NCBI RefSeq assembly: GCF_021596945.1
Contig: NZ_CP063779.1
Span: forward strand, 3,136,001 to 3,200,000
Source: Mongoliitalea daihaiensis
GTDB taxonomy: Bacteria; Bacteroidota; Bacteroidia; Cytophagales; Cyclobacteriaceae
Length of the DNA stretch: 64,000 nucleotides
Direction of reading: 5' to 3'
The position numbers and the translations under genes are program-made. How positions within the stretch are numbered: position 1 is the first letter of the stretch; every line of letters starts with the position of its first letter. Below the pieces are notes generated by a model. It searched no databases, was not told the DNA's origin, and was given only the letters and a program-made list of their open reading frames with translations. Shown here one piece after another: positions 8,811 to 18,139 of the stretch.

Positions 8811-10784
8811 ATGGCAAGTACATACAAAACCCCGGGTGTCTATGTGCGGGAGGTCTCCAAATTCCCTCCCTCAGTTGCACAGGTAGAAACCGCCATCCCG
8901 GCTTTTATCGGCTACACCCAAAAAGCCAAAGAGATCAATAACGATGATTTGTTGAATAAGCCTACCCGGATTACATCGGTTTTGGACTTTGTAACCCTGT
9001 TTGGCGGTGCTCCCGATGTGACTATCACTTCTATCAATCTAGGCCCAAACAATGAGGTCTTGGGAGTAGACGTGTCCGAGCGCTATTACCTCTATGAAGC
9101 CATAAGAATGTTTTATGCCAATGGTGGTGGACCTTGCTACATTGTATCGGTAGGGAAATATGGAGATACTGTACAAAATGGAGATGGAATTGGTCCAGGA
9201 TTGCTGAAAGGTTTGGATGCTATCCGCAAGCAGGATGAACCCACCATTCTCCTGTCTCCTGACGCTTCTATTATGTCCCAAGCGGATATGAATACCCTTC
9301 ATACAGCCATGTTGAGACAATGCAATGACTTGCAAGATCGTTTTTGTGTATTTGATTTGAAGGAAAATTCAGACAAGGATTACGCTGAAATCGTGGATGA
9401 CTTTCGGGATGGAATTGGGATGAGTTTCCTCAAATACGGTGCTGCATATACTCCTTGGTTAAAAGCTAATCTTCCACGGGATATTTCATATAAAAACCTC
9501 AAAGGACGTATTTCTTCCGGTGGGTCAACCATAACACTGGCAGACTTGGTTGATGATGCGAGAGTCAAAAGCCTAGCAGATAGTTTGGATAATTTGGTGG
9601 ATGACTTTCAAGAAATACAATCGGCTTTCAACAGCATCAAAACCCTTTCATTTACTTCCATTGAGGCACGAGTAGAACGCTTGATTGCTAATCTGCGCTT
9701 AAACAGAAACAGAGACTCCCTCATTCAGCTGCTGACATTTTATGTGCAGGTCATTGATACTGTAAGGGATGTCATCGATGTGGGTTCATTGACCAATATC
9801 ACTATTCGTCATCGAGATGATGCAGGTTTTCTTTTTGAGACTCTTCAGGGTAAGTTGGCAGGATCGGAATCCTCTGGAGCTATTTTTGAGGTTGTAGAAG
9901 AAATCAGAAAAATGATGGCGGATTCCAGCTCCCTTTCTTCCGCCTTTGCCATTGTATCTGCATCAGGTTTGGATTTGACGACAGGAAGCTCATCCTCGAC
10001 CGTTTATTTTGGTGAAGGTACCAATAATTCAGAACGCATTTCTCCGCATATACGGGCTGTGGCTGGGTTTTGGCCAGTGCTGCGATCTTCTCTAGATTTT
10101 ATTTTAGAGAGCACGGAAGATTTGATCAAAAGCACTCAAGAAGTGGCCAAAGATGTCATTCCAGCCCTCAAAAATATTTTTCAAGCGATCAGAAAAGAAT
10201 ACCTGACCCTTCCTCCAAGTTCGAGCATTGCAGGAGTGTATGCATTGGTGGATAATTCACGAGGTGTGTGGAAAGCTCCTGCCAATATCTCCTTAAATCA
10301 AGTAGTCGATGTCACTACCCTGATTGACCGACAGATACAGGATAACTTGAATATCCATCCTGACACTGGCAAATCCATCAATGCTTTACGACCATTTGCA
10401 GGTAAAGGTATTATGGTATGGGGTGCGCGAACTCTGGCTGGAAACGATAACGAATGGCGATACATATCTGTTAGGAGATTCTTTAACATGGCAGAAGAGT
10501 CAATTAAGAAAGCAACTGAACAATTTGTCTTCGAGCCTAACGATGCCAATACTTGGGTGAAAGTGCGAGCGATGATAGAAAATTTCCTGGTTCTACAATG
10601 GAGGGCAGGAGCCTTGGCTGGAGCCAAACCAGACGATGCATTCTATGTCAGAATTGGGCTTGGACAAACGATGACAGCACAGGATATACTAAATGGATAT
10701 ATGATTGTAGAAATCGGTATGGCAGTCGTCAGACCTGCTGAGTTCATCATCTTGAACTTTTCTCACAAAATGCAAGAATCTTAA
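8811..10784 (+). CDS. eCIS contractile sheath protein
   Basis: A 657-residue phage-tail-sheath-like protein. The N-terminus carries the canonical YKTPGVYVREV...PPSVAQVETAIPAFIGYT motif. The C-terminal ~180 residues hold the conserved sheath core (NALRPFAGKGIMVWGARTL, then YISVRRFFNMAEESI and the terminal VRPAEFIILNFSHKM). Sheath subunits of Afp/PVC particles are about 350-450 residues. Here there is an extra, largely helical insertion of roughly 200 residues in the middle (about 240-460), probably a surface-exposed domain. Only one sheath gene exists, whereas Afp has three paralogues. Contraction of this sheath drives the inner tube outward. Confidence 0.95.
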   Translation: MASTYKTPGVYVREVSKFPPSVAQVETAIPAFIGYTQKAKEINNDDLLNKPTRITSVLDFVTLFGGAPDVTITSINLGPNNEVLGVDVSERYYLYEAIRMFYANGGGPCYIVSVGKYGDTVQNGDGIGPGLLKGLDAIRKQDEPTILLSPDASIMSQADMNTLHTAMLRQCNDLQDRFCVFDLKENSDKDYAEIVDDFRDGIGMSFLKYGAAYTPWLKANLPRDISYKNLKGRISSGGSTITLADLVDDARVKSLADSLDNLVDDFQEIQSAFNSIKTLSFTSIEARVERLIANLRLNRNRDSLIQLLTFYVQVIDTVRDVIDVGSLTNITIRHRDDAGFLFETLQGKLAGSESSGAIFEVVEEIRKMMADSSSLSSAFAIVSASGLDLTTGSSSSTVYFGEGTNNSERISPHIRAVAGFWPVLRSSLDFILESTEDLIKSTQEVAKDVIPALKNIFQAIRKEYLTLPPSSSIAGVYALVDNSRGVWKAPANISLNQVVDVTTLIDRQIQDNLNIHPDTGKSINALRPFAGKGIMVWGARTLAGNDNEWRYISVRRFFNMAEESIKKATEQFVFEPNDANTWVKVRAMIENFLVLQWRAGALAGAKPDDAFYVRIGLGQTMTAQDILNGYMIVEIGMAVVRPAEFIILNFSHKMQES

Positions 10785-10813
10785 TCAATTGACCACATCT
10801 AACAATTACAAAT

Positions 10814-11242
10814 ATGAGCTATCCCTTATCCAAGTTTCACTTCGCAGTAGAGTGGGGTGGAGCAAAAATAGGTTTTACAGAGGTATCTGGTTTGGACCTC
10901 GAAACTGAAGTTATCGAATACAGGCATGGGGCAAGTCCTGAGTATGGGAAAATAAAAATGCCTGGTCTCAAAAAAGAAGCCGCAATCACGTTGAAGCGAG
11001 GCACATTTGCTTCTGACAATGAGTACTTCGAATGGTACAAAACCATATCCATGAATAAGGTGGAACGAAGGGACCTCACTATTTCCTTGCTCAACGAAGA
11101 ACATGAGCCCGTGGTGGTATGGCAGGTAAAAAATGCCTGGCCTACCAAAATACAGTCCACTGATTTAAAAGCAGATGGAAATGAGGTGGCCATTGAAAGT
11201 ATGGAGTTGGTACACGAAGGTTTGACTATCCTTAATCAATAA
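10814..11242 (+). CDS. eCIS inner tube protein 1
   Basis: A 142-residue protein of the T4-gp19-like tail tube family. It starts MSYPLSKFHFAVEWGGAKIGFTEVSGL and contains the typical EYRHG and PGLKKEAAITLKRGTF segments, ending with a beta hairpin (MELVHEGLTIL). Hexamers stack to form the tube. It lies 29 bases after the sheath stop. It probably forms the bulk of the tube because it is closest to canonical Afp1/Pvc1 and immediately follows the sheath. Confidence 0.94.
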   Translation: MSYPLSKFHFAVEWGGAKIGFTEVSGLDLETEVIEYRHGASPEYGKIKMPGLKKEAAITLKRGTFASDNEYFEWYKTISMNKVERRDLTISLLNEEHEPVVVWQVKNAWPTKIQSTDLKADGNEVAIESMELVHEGLTILNQ

Positions 11243-11245
11243 CCC

Positions 11246-11689
11246 ATGACTTATTATCCCCCTGTTGCATTTCATTTTAAAGTCGAATTCTCAGGTATTT
11301 CTGAACAGCAGTTGGATGTCGAATTTCAATCAATTGCTGGGTTGACGTCGGAATTGGAGCTGGAAGAAATCTCCGAAGGGGGAGAGAATAGGTTTAAACA
11401 CACCTTACCAATCAAAAGTAAGTATAGCAACCTCATCCTGCGAAGAGGTATAGTGGTGGATTCTAAACTTATCCAATGGTGTCAGAGAGCCTTGGAAGAT
11501 TTTGAGTTTTCACCAGTTGATTTGACAGTCAAGTTACTTAATGAAAAACATGAACCTCTCCTTAGCTGGTCAGTAGTACATGCGATTCCTGTGAAATGGG
11601 AAGTAGCCGAATTCAATTCTCTTGAGAGCAAGGTCATGATGGAAACGCTTGAGCTTAGCTATAATTATTTCAAAATCATTAAATTATAA
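11246..11689 (+). CDS. eCIS inner tube protein 2 (tube initiator paralogue)
   Basis: A 147-residue paralogue of the preceding tube protein, with the shared pattern FHFKVEFSG...FQSIAGLTSELELEEISEGGEN, then LILRRGIV and a C-terminal beta hairpin. It starts three bases after the previous stop. In Afp and PVC a second, divergent tube protein (Afp5/Pvc5) forms the ring joining tube to spike. The same role is inferred here from order and divergence. Confidence 0.9.
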   Translation: MTYYPPVAFHFKVEFSGISEQQLDVEFQSIAGLTSELELEEISEGGENRFKHTLPIKSKYSNLILRRGIVVDSKLIQWCQRALEDFEFSPVDLTVKLLNEKHEPLLSWSVVHAIPVKWEVAEFNSLESKVMMETLELSYNYFKIIKL

Positions 11690-11692
11690 GTA

Positions 11693-11845
11693 ATGCCCAT
11701 AGAAATCAGAGAGCTGCATATCAAAGTAAATGTCACTCCCGAGCGCGAACAAGCGCCGAGACAATCATCTGCAACGGGAAAAGATATAGTGCAGGAAGTA
11801 GTGGAAGCAGTTATGGAAACTATTGAACGCAAGAAAGAACGATAA
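11693..11845 (+). CDS. Small DUF5908 eCIS protein (50 aa)
   Basis: A 50-residue protein beginning MPIEIRELHIKVNV and ending in a charged helix (DIVQEVVEAVMETIERKKER). The opening MPIEIREL is the hallmark of the DUF5908 family of very short proteins encoded in contractile-tail loci. It begins three bases after tube protein 2, and its TAA stop shares one base with the ATG of the LysM gene (TAATG), indicating translational coupling. Its function is unknown; a chaperone or plug/adaptor role has not been shown to my knowledge. It is easily missed because of its length. Confidence 0.85.
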   Translation: MPIEIRELHIKVNVTPEREQAPRQSSATGKDIVQEVVEAVMETIERKKER

Positions 11846-12537
11846 TGAAAAACTCAGGAGCCCTTAAAAAATTATTTATCAAGGCATTTTCGGATGAAGA
11901 ATTTAAGAATGAGGTACCTAATGGCACCTATACAGCTTTACTGAACCCTGATAGTTACACCTTCTCTTACACGACTGTTCAAAATGAAGATCAGGCACCT
12001 GGTACGAGTAGTGTAGCTCCGAAGTTTAATAAAATCCTGCCTCAAGAGTTGACATTTGAGTTTCTCTTTGACCGAACGGGAGCTATCCAAGATAGTCCCG
12101 CAGGTCCTGATGGTATCATCGATGATATCGAGCAGTTTAAGCGGGTAACCTATGATTATCAGGGTGATCAGCATAGACCCAATTACCTGAAGATTGCATG
12201 GGGCTCCCTGCTTTTTAAAGGAGTGTTGACAAGTCTAGATATTGCATTCAAGCTTTTTCGGCCGGATGGAACTCCTCTGAGAGCCGTAGCAAGTTTGAAG
12301 GTCATTGGGTTTGTCGAAGATAACTTGCGAGTTGCCATCGAAAATAATCAATCCCCGGATCTTACACATTTCCGGGAGGTGAAGCAAGGCGATACACTGC
12401 CCTTGATGAGCAGTAGGATCTACGGAGATTCTAAGTATTATTTAGAAGTAGCTAAAGCCAATAAAATTTATGATTTCAGAAATCTCCAAGTGGGTACCCA
12501 AATCTACTTTCCGCCTTTAGATAAAACCAACCTATGA
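11845..12537 (+). CDS. LysM-domain tail adaptor (Afp7-like)
   Basis: A 230-residue protein. The N-terminal ~175 residues match the CIS adaptor that links tube to spike (TYTALLNPDSYTFSYTTV, then LPQELTFEFLFDRTG). The C-terminal ~50 residues form a LysM module (REVKQGDTLPLMSSRIYGD ... LQVGTQIYFPP). Afp7/Pvc7-type proteins sit at the tube-baseplate junction and use the LysM fold as a structural element, not for cell-wall binding. It overlaps both neighbours by one to four bases, which fits a coupled operon. Confidence 0.92.
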   Translation: MKNSGALKKLFIKAFSDEEFKNEVPNGTYTALLNPDSYTFSYTTVQNEDQAPGTSSVAPKFNKILPQELTFEFLFDRTGAIQDSPAGPDGIIDDIEQFKRVTYDYQGDQHRPNYLKIAWGSLLFKGVLTSLDIAFKLFRPDGTPLRAVASLKVIGFVEDNLRVAIENNQSPDLTHFREVKQGDTLPLMSSRIYGDSKYYLEVAKANKIYDFRNLQVGTQIYFPPLDKTNL

Positions 12538-14273
12538 ATTCAGAAGCAATCAATACTGGCAGAAACCCGGATTTGGTAACCACCACCATTCGTATTGACG
12601 GTGTTGAGTTATCCAATACCTTTCAGTTGCTGCATGTGACGGTGCATAAAGAAGTGAATAGAATTCCTATGGCCAAGCTTATATTTTCGGATGGAGATGT
12701 GGCGGCAAGAGATTTCCATGTCAGTAATTTACCTGATCTAATGCCAGGGAATATGCTTGAAATTTTTGCAGGCTACCATAGTGATGAGAGTCGTATATTC
12801 AAAGGAATCATCATTAAACATCAGATCAAGGTAAAAGCTTCCTCCTCCATGCTGATTGTAGAATGCAAGGATAAGGCTGTAAAAATGACTGTGGGACGAA
12901 AAAGTAATACGTTCCATGACATGCGAGATTCAGAAGCCATAGAGTCAATTTTATCTAATTATGCTTTGGAGCATGAAGTAGAGTCTTCCCCAGGAATTCA
13001 TAAAAAGCTTGTACACTATCATGCCACTGATTGGGATTTTATGGTCTCTCGGGCTCAATCCTGCGGCTTTCTATGCTTTGTTTCGGATGGAATAGTGAAA
13101 GTTTCCAAACCTGAAACAAATCAGGAATCTTTGCAAAAAGTTACTTTGGGAAGCACTATACTGGATTTTGATGCCCAAATGGATGCACGTGATCAATATC
13201 AAAAGGTAACAGCCCAAACCTGGGACGAAGAACTTCAAGAGCTTGTGGAATGGGAAAAAACATTGGAAAATATTTCACTCCATGGAAATTTCAGAAATGA
13301 AAGCCTTGCAGCAGTTATTGGTTTGGAGAAGTATGAGTTGAAAAATGGTGCCAATATTTCAGATGAACTCCTTCAAGCTTGGAGCCAAGGAACGATGCTA
13401 TTTCAGGAGCTGGCAAAAGTCAGAGGACGTGTAAAATTTCAAGGAATTGGATCTGTTTTACCGAATACCTGTATTGAATTGGAAGGAGTAGGCGACCGAT
13501 TCTCTGGAAAAGCATGGGTATCAGGTGTGTTTCATCAGATTCATGAAGGTAATTGGACAGTGGATGTACAGTTTGGATTAAATCCTGAATGGTTTTCTGA
13601 ATCATATCCCATTCATGCCTCTGCTGCTTCTGGGTTGCTCCCAGCTATTAAAGGACTTCATATTGGTGTGGTAAGTCAGCTACAAAGTGATGATGGAGAT
13701 GAGAAAATTTTGGTAAAAATACCGATTATCACATCCGCAGATGAGGGTTTGTGGTGCAGGATAGCCTCCTTGGACGCTGGGAAAGAACGGGGGATTTTTT
13801 TTAGACCTGAAATCGGAGATGAGGTGGTCGTTGGTTTTTTGAACGAAGATCCCAATCAGCCCATTGTACTTGGCAGCATGCACAGTGCTAGCAAACCTGC
13901 ACCTATCGAGGCGGATGATAGTAATCATGAAAAAGGAATTTTCACTCGGGAGAATTTAAAGATCCTTTTTAATGATGCTACCAAGACCATTCGGATAGAA
14001 ACACCAAAGGGAAAGCAGATCATCTTGGATGAGGATGAAAATCAACTGATGCTTCAGGATGAACACGGTAATCAACTCACAATGAATAGTGAAGGCATAC
14101 AACTGACGACAGACAAGGATTTGAAATTGAAAGCTTCGGGAGATCTAGTATTGGAAGGTATGAATATCACTGTGGATGCAAGTGCTCAAGCAAAACTCTT
14201 GGGGGCTGGCGGTGCAGAAATCAGCAGCAGTGCTGCTACAGTAGTCCAAGGAAGTATTGTACAAATAAATTAG
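12534..14273 (+). CDS. VgrG-like central spike protein (Afp8-like)
   Basis: A 579-residue spike protein. The N-terminal ~350 residues form the gp27-like hub. A gp5-type OB fold lies around residues 373-445 (GLHIGVVSQLQSDDGDEKIL, WCRIASLDAGKERGIFF, GDEVVVGFLNEDPNQPIVLG). The C-terminal ~100 residues are a repetitive beta-helix needle (KTIRIETPKGKQIILDEDEN, QLMLQDEHGNQLTM). It forms the trimeric piercing spike at the particle tip and seats the PAAR protein encoded next. It overlaps the LysM gene by four bases. Confidence 0.95.
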   Translation: MNSEAINTGRNPDLVTTTIRIDGVELSNTFQLLHVTVHKEVNRIPMAKLIFSDGDVAARDFHVSNLPDLMPGNMLEIFAGYHSDESRIFKGIIIKHQIKVKASSSMLIVECKDKAVKMTVGRKSNTFHDMRDSEAIESILSNYALEHEVESSPGIHKKLVHYHATDWDFMVSRAQSCGFLCFVSDGIVKVSKPETNQESLQKVTLGSTILDFDAQMDARDQYQKVTAQTWDEELQELVEWEKTLENISLHGNFRNESLAAVIGLEKYELKNGANISDELLQAWSQGTMLFQELAKVRGRVKFQGIGSVLPNTCIELEGVGDRFSGKAWVSGVFHQIHEGNWTVDVQFGLNPEWFSESYPIHASAASGLLPAIKGLHIGVVSQLQSDDGDEKILVKIPIITSADEGLWCRIASLDAGKERGIFFRPEIGDEVVVGFLNEDPNQPIVLGSMHSASKPAPIEADDSNHEKGIFTRENLKILFNDATKTIRIETPKGKQIILDEDENQLMLQDEHGNQLTMNSEGIQLTTDKDLKLKASGDLVLEGMNITVDASAQAKLLGAGGAEISSSAATVVQGSIVQIN

Positions 14274-14277
14274 AACG

Positions 14278-14568
14278 ATGGGAATGCCAGCAGCAAGAAT
14301 CAACGATATGCACGTATGTCCAATGGTGACAGGTTCCGTGCCACATGTAGGAGGGCCAATTCTTCCCCCAGGGGAAGGGACCGTTCTAATCGGAGGAATG
14401 CCTGCAGCCCGGGTAGGCGATATGGCGACTTGTACCGGCCCACCTGATACCATTATTGCTGGGTCAAGTACAGTTTTGATTGGCGGGATGCCTGCTGCAA
14501 GAGTAGGAGATAGTACGGCCCATGGAGGTTCGGTAGTTTCAGGAGAATTTACAGTTTTAATTGGCTAG
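14278..14568 (+). CDS. PAAR spike-tip protein (Afp10-like)
   Basis: A 96-residue single PAAR domain with no extension. The repeating motif MPAARxxD occurs three times (residues 3-10, 41-48, 71-78). Candidate zinc ligands are His12, His23, Cys52 and His82, fitting the usual three-His/one-Cys site. It caps the beta-helix spike with a sharp metal-stabilised cone. The lack of any fused effector means cargo is probably carried elsewhere, such as in the tube lumen. It starts four bases after the spike gene. Confidence 0.95.
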   Translation: MGMPAARINDMHVCPMVTGSVPHVGGPILPPGEGTVLIGGMPAARVGDMATCTGPPDTIIAGSSTVLIGGMPAARVGDSTAHGGSVVSGEFTVLIG

Positions 14569-14570
14569 AT

Positions 14571-14981
14571 ATGGAGTCTAAAAAACCATTTTTAGGTAAG
14601 GGTTGGTCCTTTCCTCCTGCTTTCAGTAAGCAATTTCGTAATGTGCAAATGCTTGAAGGAGAGGTGGATATAGAAAGTAGTTTGGAACTATTGCTTTCCA
14701 CCAAACAAGGAGAGCGCATCATGCATCCGAATTTTGGCTGCAACTTAGAAGAATTACTGTTTAATCCACTGGACAGAACGCTGATTACCTACATCACAGA
14801 TTTGATCAAAACAGCTATCCTATATTACGAACCAAGAATAGATGTGCTGAAAATTCAAATTTTCGAAGATCAATTGATTGATGGTAGAGTGAATATCCAC
14901 ATAGCCTACTTAGTCAGGGCTACCAACGCTCGAAAAAACAAAGTATTTCCATTCTATAAAGACGAGGGCATAGAAATCTAG
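14571..14981 (+). CDS. Baseplate wedge protein gp25/W-like (Afp9-like)
   Basis: A 136-residue protein of the gp25-like (GPW/gp25) family, recognised by GKGWSFPPAFSK at the start and IMHPNFGCNLEELLFNPLD in the middle, followed by the conserved amphipathic helix and strand. It links the sheath initiator to the baseplate wedge. It begins two bases after the PAAR gene and precedes the two large wedge genes. Confidence 0.93.
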   Translation: MESKKPFLGKGWSFPPAFSKQFRNVQMLEGEVDIESSLELLLSTKQGERIMHPNFGCNLEELLFNPLDRTLITYITDLIKTAILYYEPRIDVLKIQIFEDQLIDGRVNIHIAYLVRATNARKNKVFPFYKDEGIEI

Positions 14982-14983
14982 GT

Positions 14984-17900
14984 ATGGCTGGACAGACAAA
15001 CGATAGCATGAGGATTCATAAAAGGAACGGTTCTACTCAGAAAGGCCGTTATCACAAGAATCTCGATCCTTCCCAACTTCAGCTGATGGAGCTAGGTGTA
15101 GAGGACTGGGTTCTGTTTGCCTGTAAGCTAGCCAAGGAGATTAATTTTTTCAATGCATCCAATCAGCAGGATGGTGATTGGTCTATTTTTTTTCAACAAG
15201 TATTGGATACACCCATGGATATAGATCAAGCAAATGCTTTTGAACTAGAATCCATGAAAAGCACTATCCAAAAAGCGCTTATGAGCGCTCAAATTCAGGG
15301 AGATCTTACGCCTCACTTAACACTGTTTATTGCATTTCTGAAGCTTTTGGAATTCAGTCGTTCTCACCTCAATACGTTAACCAAAAAACACTTGGATTTC
15401 TATTATCGGGAAGTTTTGAAATTTGATAAGCAAGCCCCAACTTCAGATTCTGTTTATGTGGTATTGGAGCTGGCTAAAAATGCTGCCAATCTCCGATTGG
15501 AGTCAGGAACCACCTTTTTAGCTGGTAAAAATCAAGCAGGTGAAAACCTTTTGTATAAAAACAGTGGTGAAATGGTCATCAATACCATTCAAGTAGAAGG
15601 AATTCGTACACTTTTTCATGACAAACCAGGGGAGATACTTACACAAGCTATCATAAAAGACCCCTTGATGGGCGAGCATGTAGCGTTACAAAAGCAGGAG
15701 AGTTGGGCTACTTTTGGGAACCATTTAGTACAAGAGGAGGAAGCTTTGCATCAGCCTTTATTGGGCTTCGTCATTGCATCGCAGACATTGTTGCTTAGAG
15801 AAGGCACCCGCCATATTAAACTCATATTTAATTTTCAAAACCAGCTTACAATCTCTGAGGAAGATTTTCTGAATACAGTTCAAGTTTTCTTTTCTACTGC
15901 CGATGAATGGATACTGTATGAGATGAATGATCAGGAAATTGTTATCAACAATCCCCAGCAATTAATCCTTTCTTTTGAATTGGATAACACGTTTCCTTCT
16001 TTAGTTCCATTAGAAACCAAAGATCCAGTTTGGCATCAACTGAGTGGGCTGCCTGCTATGAAATTTGAATTTTTAGTAGCGAATGAAACATCCTACAAGG
16101 TATTCAATGATTTCTCAACCATTCCATTGGATGCTATAGAAGTAAATGTGGATGTTCAAGACGTTCGGAATATTCATTTGGAAAATGATCAGTCTATTCT
16201 CAATCCTACCAAACCATTTTACCCGTTTTCTACCAGACCCTTTGCAGGTTCAAGTTTTAGTTTTGGTTATCCCGAAGCATTTAGCAAAAAGTGCACAAAA
16301 GTCAATCTTTCGTTCGCTTGGAAAAATACCCCTGCCGATTTTAGGGAACATTACAGCGCTTATGTTGAGGAAGCAAAGAAGAATATATCCTCTATGTTTT
16401 TTGTGACTTCCTTGCATACCATGTACTTACAAGAACAAAAGAAGTACAAATCCATTCCTTTTACTGGAGAAAAATCGTTGCTCATCGATAGGCTCGAAAA
16501 AACAGGACTCAAAGGTGTGGAAAATATACCGTATGAAAAACCGGCAACAAAGGAAAACCAAAATTCGATTGTTGGTTCCAATCAACATTTCAATTATACC
16601 CTACAAGTTCTGCAACATGGTCAAACGCTGACTGCAGGAGGGCAGGGCGATACTCATGCACTTTTTCTCAAACCAACTCTTGAATCAGGATTTGAATTTA
16701 ATTTAAATTATAATGAAGCTATTGAAAATAGACCTTCTGCGACCATTCGGGTGAATCTCCAACAGTCTTTTTTGCATGAACTATATCCCAAAATATTGGC
16801 GATGATTTTGACTTCGGAAGTGGCAAATAAGATATTACCAAATGAACCCTATACACCTTTAGCTGCAGATTTAAAACTTTCTTACAAAGCAAATACGCAG
16901 ATTACAAAGCAAACTGCTACCAATAAGCTTTTTTACATTCATCCGTTTGGTTTGGGAGAAAAGAATGGTCAAACGCTGATTAGCTCTGCTTATCAGCAAG
17001 GAGGAAACCTCTACCTCGGATTGTCAGAAGCAAAACCAAATGATACGCTTTCCCTACTTTTTCAACTGGATGAAGGAACAGAAAACCCTTTGTCTGTCAA
17101 TGGAGTACCTGTTCAGTGGTCTATTTTGGGATCATCTGATTGGGAGTCCTTGTCACCTGAGGCCATCTTAATGGACGAGACCAATAACCTGCTTTCTTCT
17201 GGAATAGTCAGATTGCAGTTGCCAAGAGTCTTACATCAATCCAACACTGCCTTTCCATTGGGCTTGACTTGGCTCAGGCTTCACATACAAGCAGCAAGTG
17301 ATTCAGTTTGCCGTAGCTTCAATATCCATGCGCAGGCAGTTAAATTGCATGCAAATGACCCTTGGAAAGCAACTCATTTACCCGCTCAATTGCCTTCTCA
17401 GACTATATCAAAGCTTGAAAAAAGAACGGCTCCCATTAAATCCATTACTCAACCTTACGCAAGCCTTGGGGGAAAGCCTCTAGAATCAGACTTAAATTTA
17501 TACAGAAGAATATCTGAGCGACTTCGTCATAAAAATAGAGCGATCACTTTATGGGATTATGAACATTTGGTTTTGGAGGAGTTTCCAGAAATCCTCTTAT
17601 CAAAATGTCTTAATCACACCTTTGGAGATTGTTTTCATGCACCCGGTCACGTGACGCTTGTGGTAGTACCCAAGCATAGACCTTTAGATTTTTCATTTCT
17701 TAACTACCCAAAAGTATCTGAGGGAAAGCTTTTGGAAATCAAGCAGTTTATAGAGCAATTTATAAGTCCGTCCATTGAAGTGCACGTCAAAAACCCACAC
17801 TATGAGCAAGTGGATATTGAGTTGTCCGTGCGATTAAAGTCGGGCTTTGATTGGAATTTCTATGAGGGGCAGCTTAAAAAGGATTTGATTAATTTTCTTT

Positions 17901-18133
17901 CCCCTTGGGCTTTTGACTTGAATGCTTCCGTTAATTTTAATAGGGAAATTCATCGAAGTCAGTTGGTTTATTTTGTTGAAAATCTGGAGTATATAGATTT
18001 TATTGGTGACCTATCTTGGAGGATAGGTATACACAAGCAAGGTAAAAGGATTCTTCCAAGCTCACCTTTGACCGTCATAGTCAGTGGGTCGGAACATAGG
18101 GTAACTGAGCTTGATAAAATATGTGCTAAATAA
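14984..18133 (+). CDS. Large baseplate wedge protein (Afp11-like, J/gp6 type)
   Basis: A 1049-residue baseplate protein. The N-terminal region has the wedge motif HLDFYYREVLKFDKQAP with LRLESGTTFLAGK. The C-terminal part carries the baseplate-J core (LYRRISERLRHKNRAITLWDYEHLVLEEFPEI..., cHAPGHVTLVVVP and NPHYEQVDIELSVRLKSG). The central ~500 residues are a family-specific expansion. With the next gene product it forms the wedge heterodimer surrounding the spike. It begins two bases after the gp25 gene. Confidence 0.9.
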   Translation: MAGQTNDSMRIHKRNGSTQKGRYHKNLDPSQLQLMELGVEDWVLFACKLAKEINFFNASNQQDGDWSIFFQQVLDTPMDIDQANAFELESMKSTIQKALMSAQIQGDLTPHLTLFIAFLKLLEFSRSHLNTLTKKHLDFYYREVLKFDKQAPTSDSVYVVLELAKNAANLRLESGTTFLAGKNQAGENLLYKNSGEMVINTIQVEGIRTLFHDKPGEILTQAIIKDPLMGEHVALQKQESWATFGNHLVQEEEALHQPLLGFVIASQTLLLREGTRHIKLIFNFQNQLTISEEDFLNTVQVFFSTADEWILYEMNDQEIVINNPQQLILSFELDNTFPSLVPLETKDPVWHQLSGLPAMKFEFLVANETSYKVFNDFSTIPLDAIEVNVDVQDVRNIHLENDQSILNPTKPFYPFSTRPFAGSSFSFGYPEAFSKKCTKVNLSFAWKNTPADFREHYSAYVEEAKKNISSMFFVTSLHTMYLQEQKKYKSIPFTGEKSLLIDRLEKTGLKGVENIPYEKPATKENQNSIVGSNQHFNYTLQVLQHGQTLTAGGQGDTHALFLKPTLESGFEFNLNYNEAIENRPSATIRVNLQQSFLHELYPKILAMILTSEVANKILPNEPYTPLAADLKLSYKANTQITKQTATNKLFYIHPFGLGEKNGQTLISSAYQQGGNLYLGLSEAKPNDTLSLLFQLDEGTENPLSVNGVPVQWSILGSSDWESLSPEAILMDETNNLLSSGIVRLQLPRVLHQSNTAFPLGLTWLRLHIQAASDSVCRSFNIHAQAVKLHANDPWKATHLPAQLPSQTISKLEKRTAPIKSITQPYASLGGKPLESDLNLYRRISERLRHKNRAITLWDYEHLVLEEFPEILLSKCLNHTFGDCFHAPGHVTLVVVPKHRPLDFSFLNYPKVSEGKLLEIKQFIEQFISPSIEVHVKNPHYEQVDIELSVRLKSGFDWNFYEGQLKKDLINFLSPWAFDLNASVNFNREIHRSQLVYFVENLEYIDFIGDLSWRIGIHKQGKRILPSSPLTVIVSGSEHRVTELDKICAK

Positions 18134-18139
18134 TAGACT

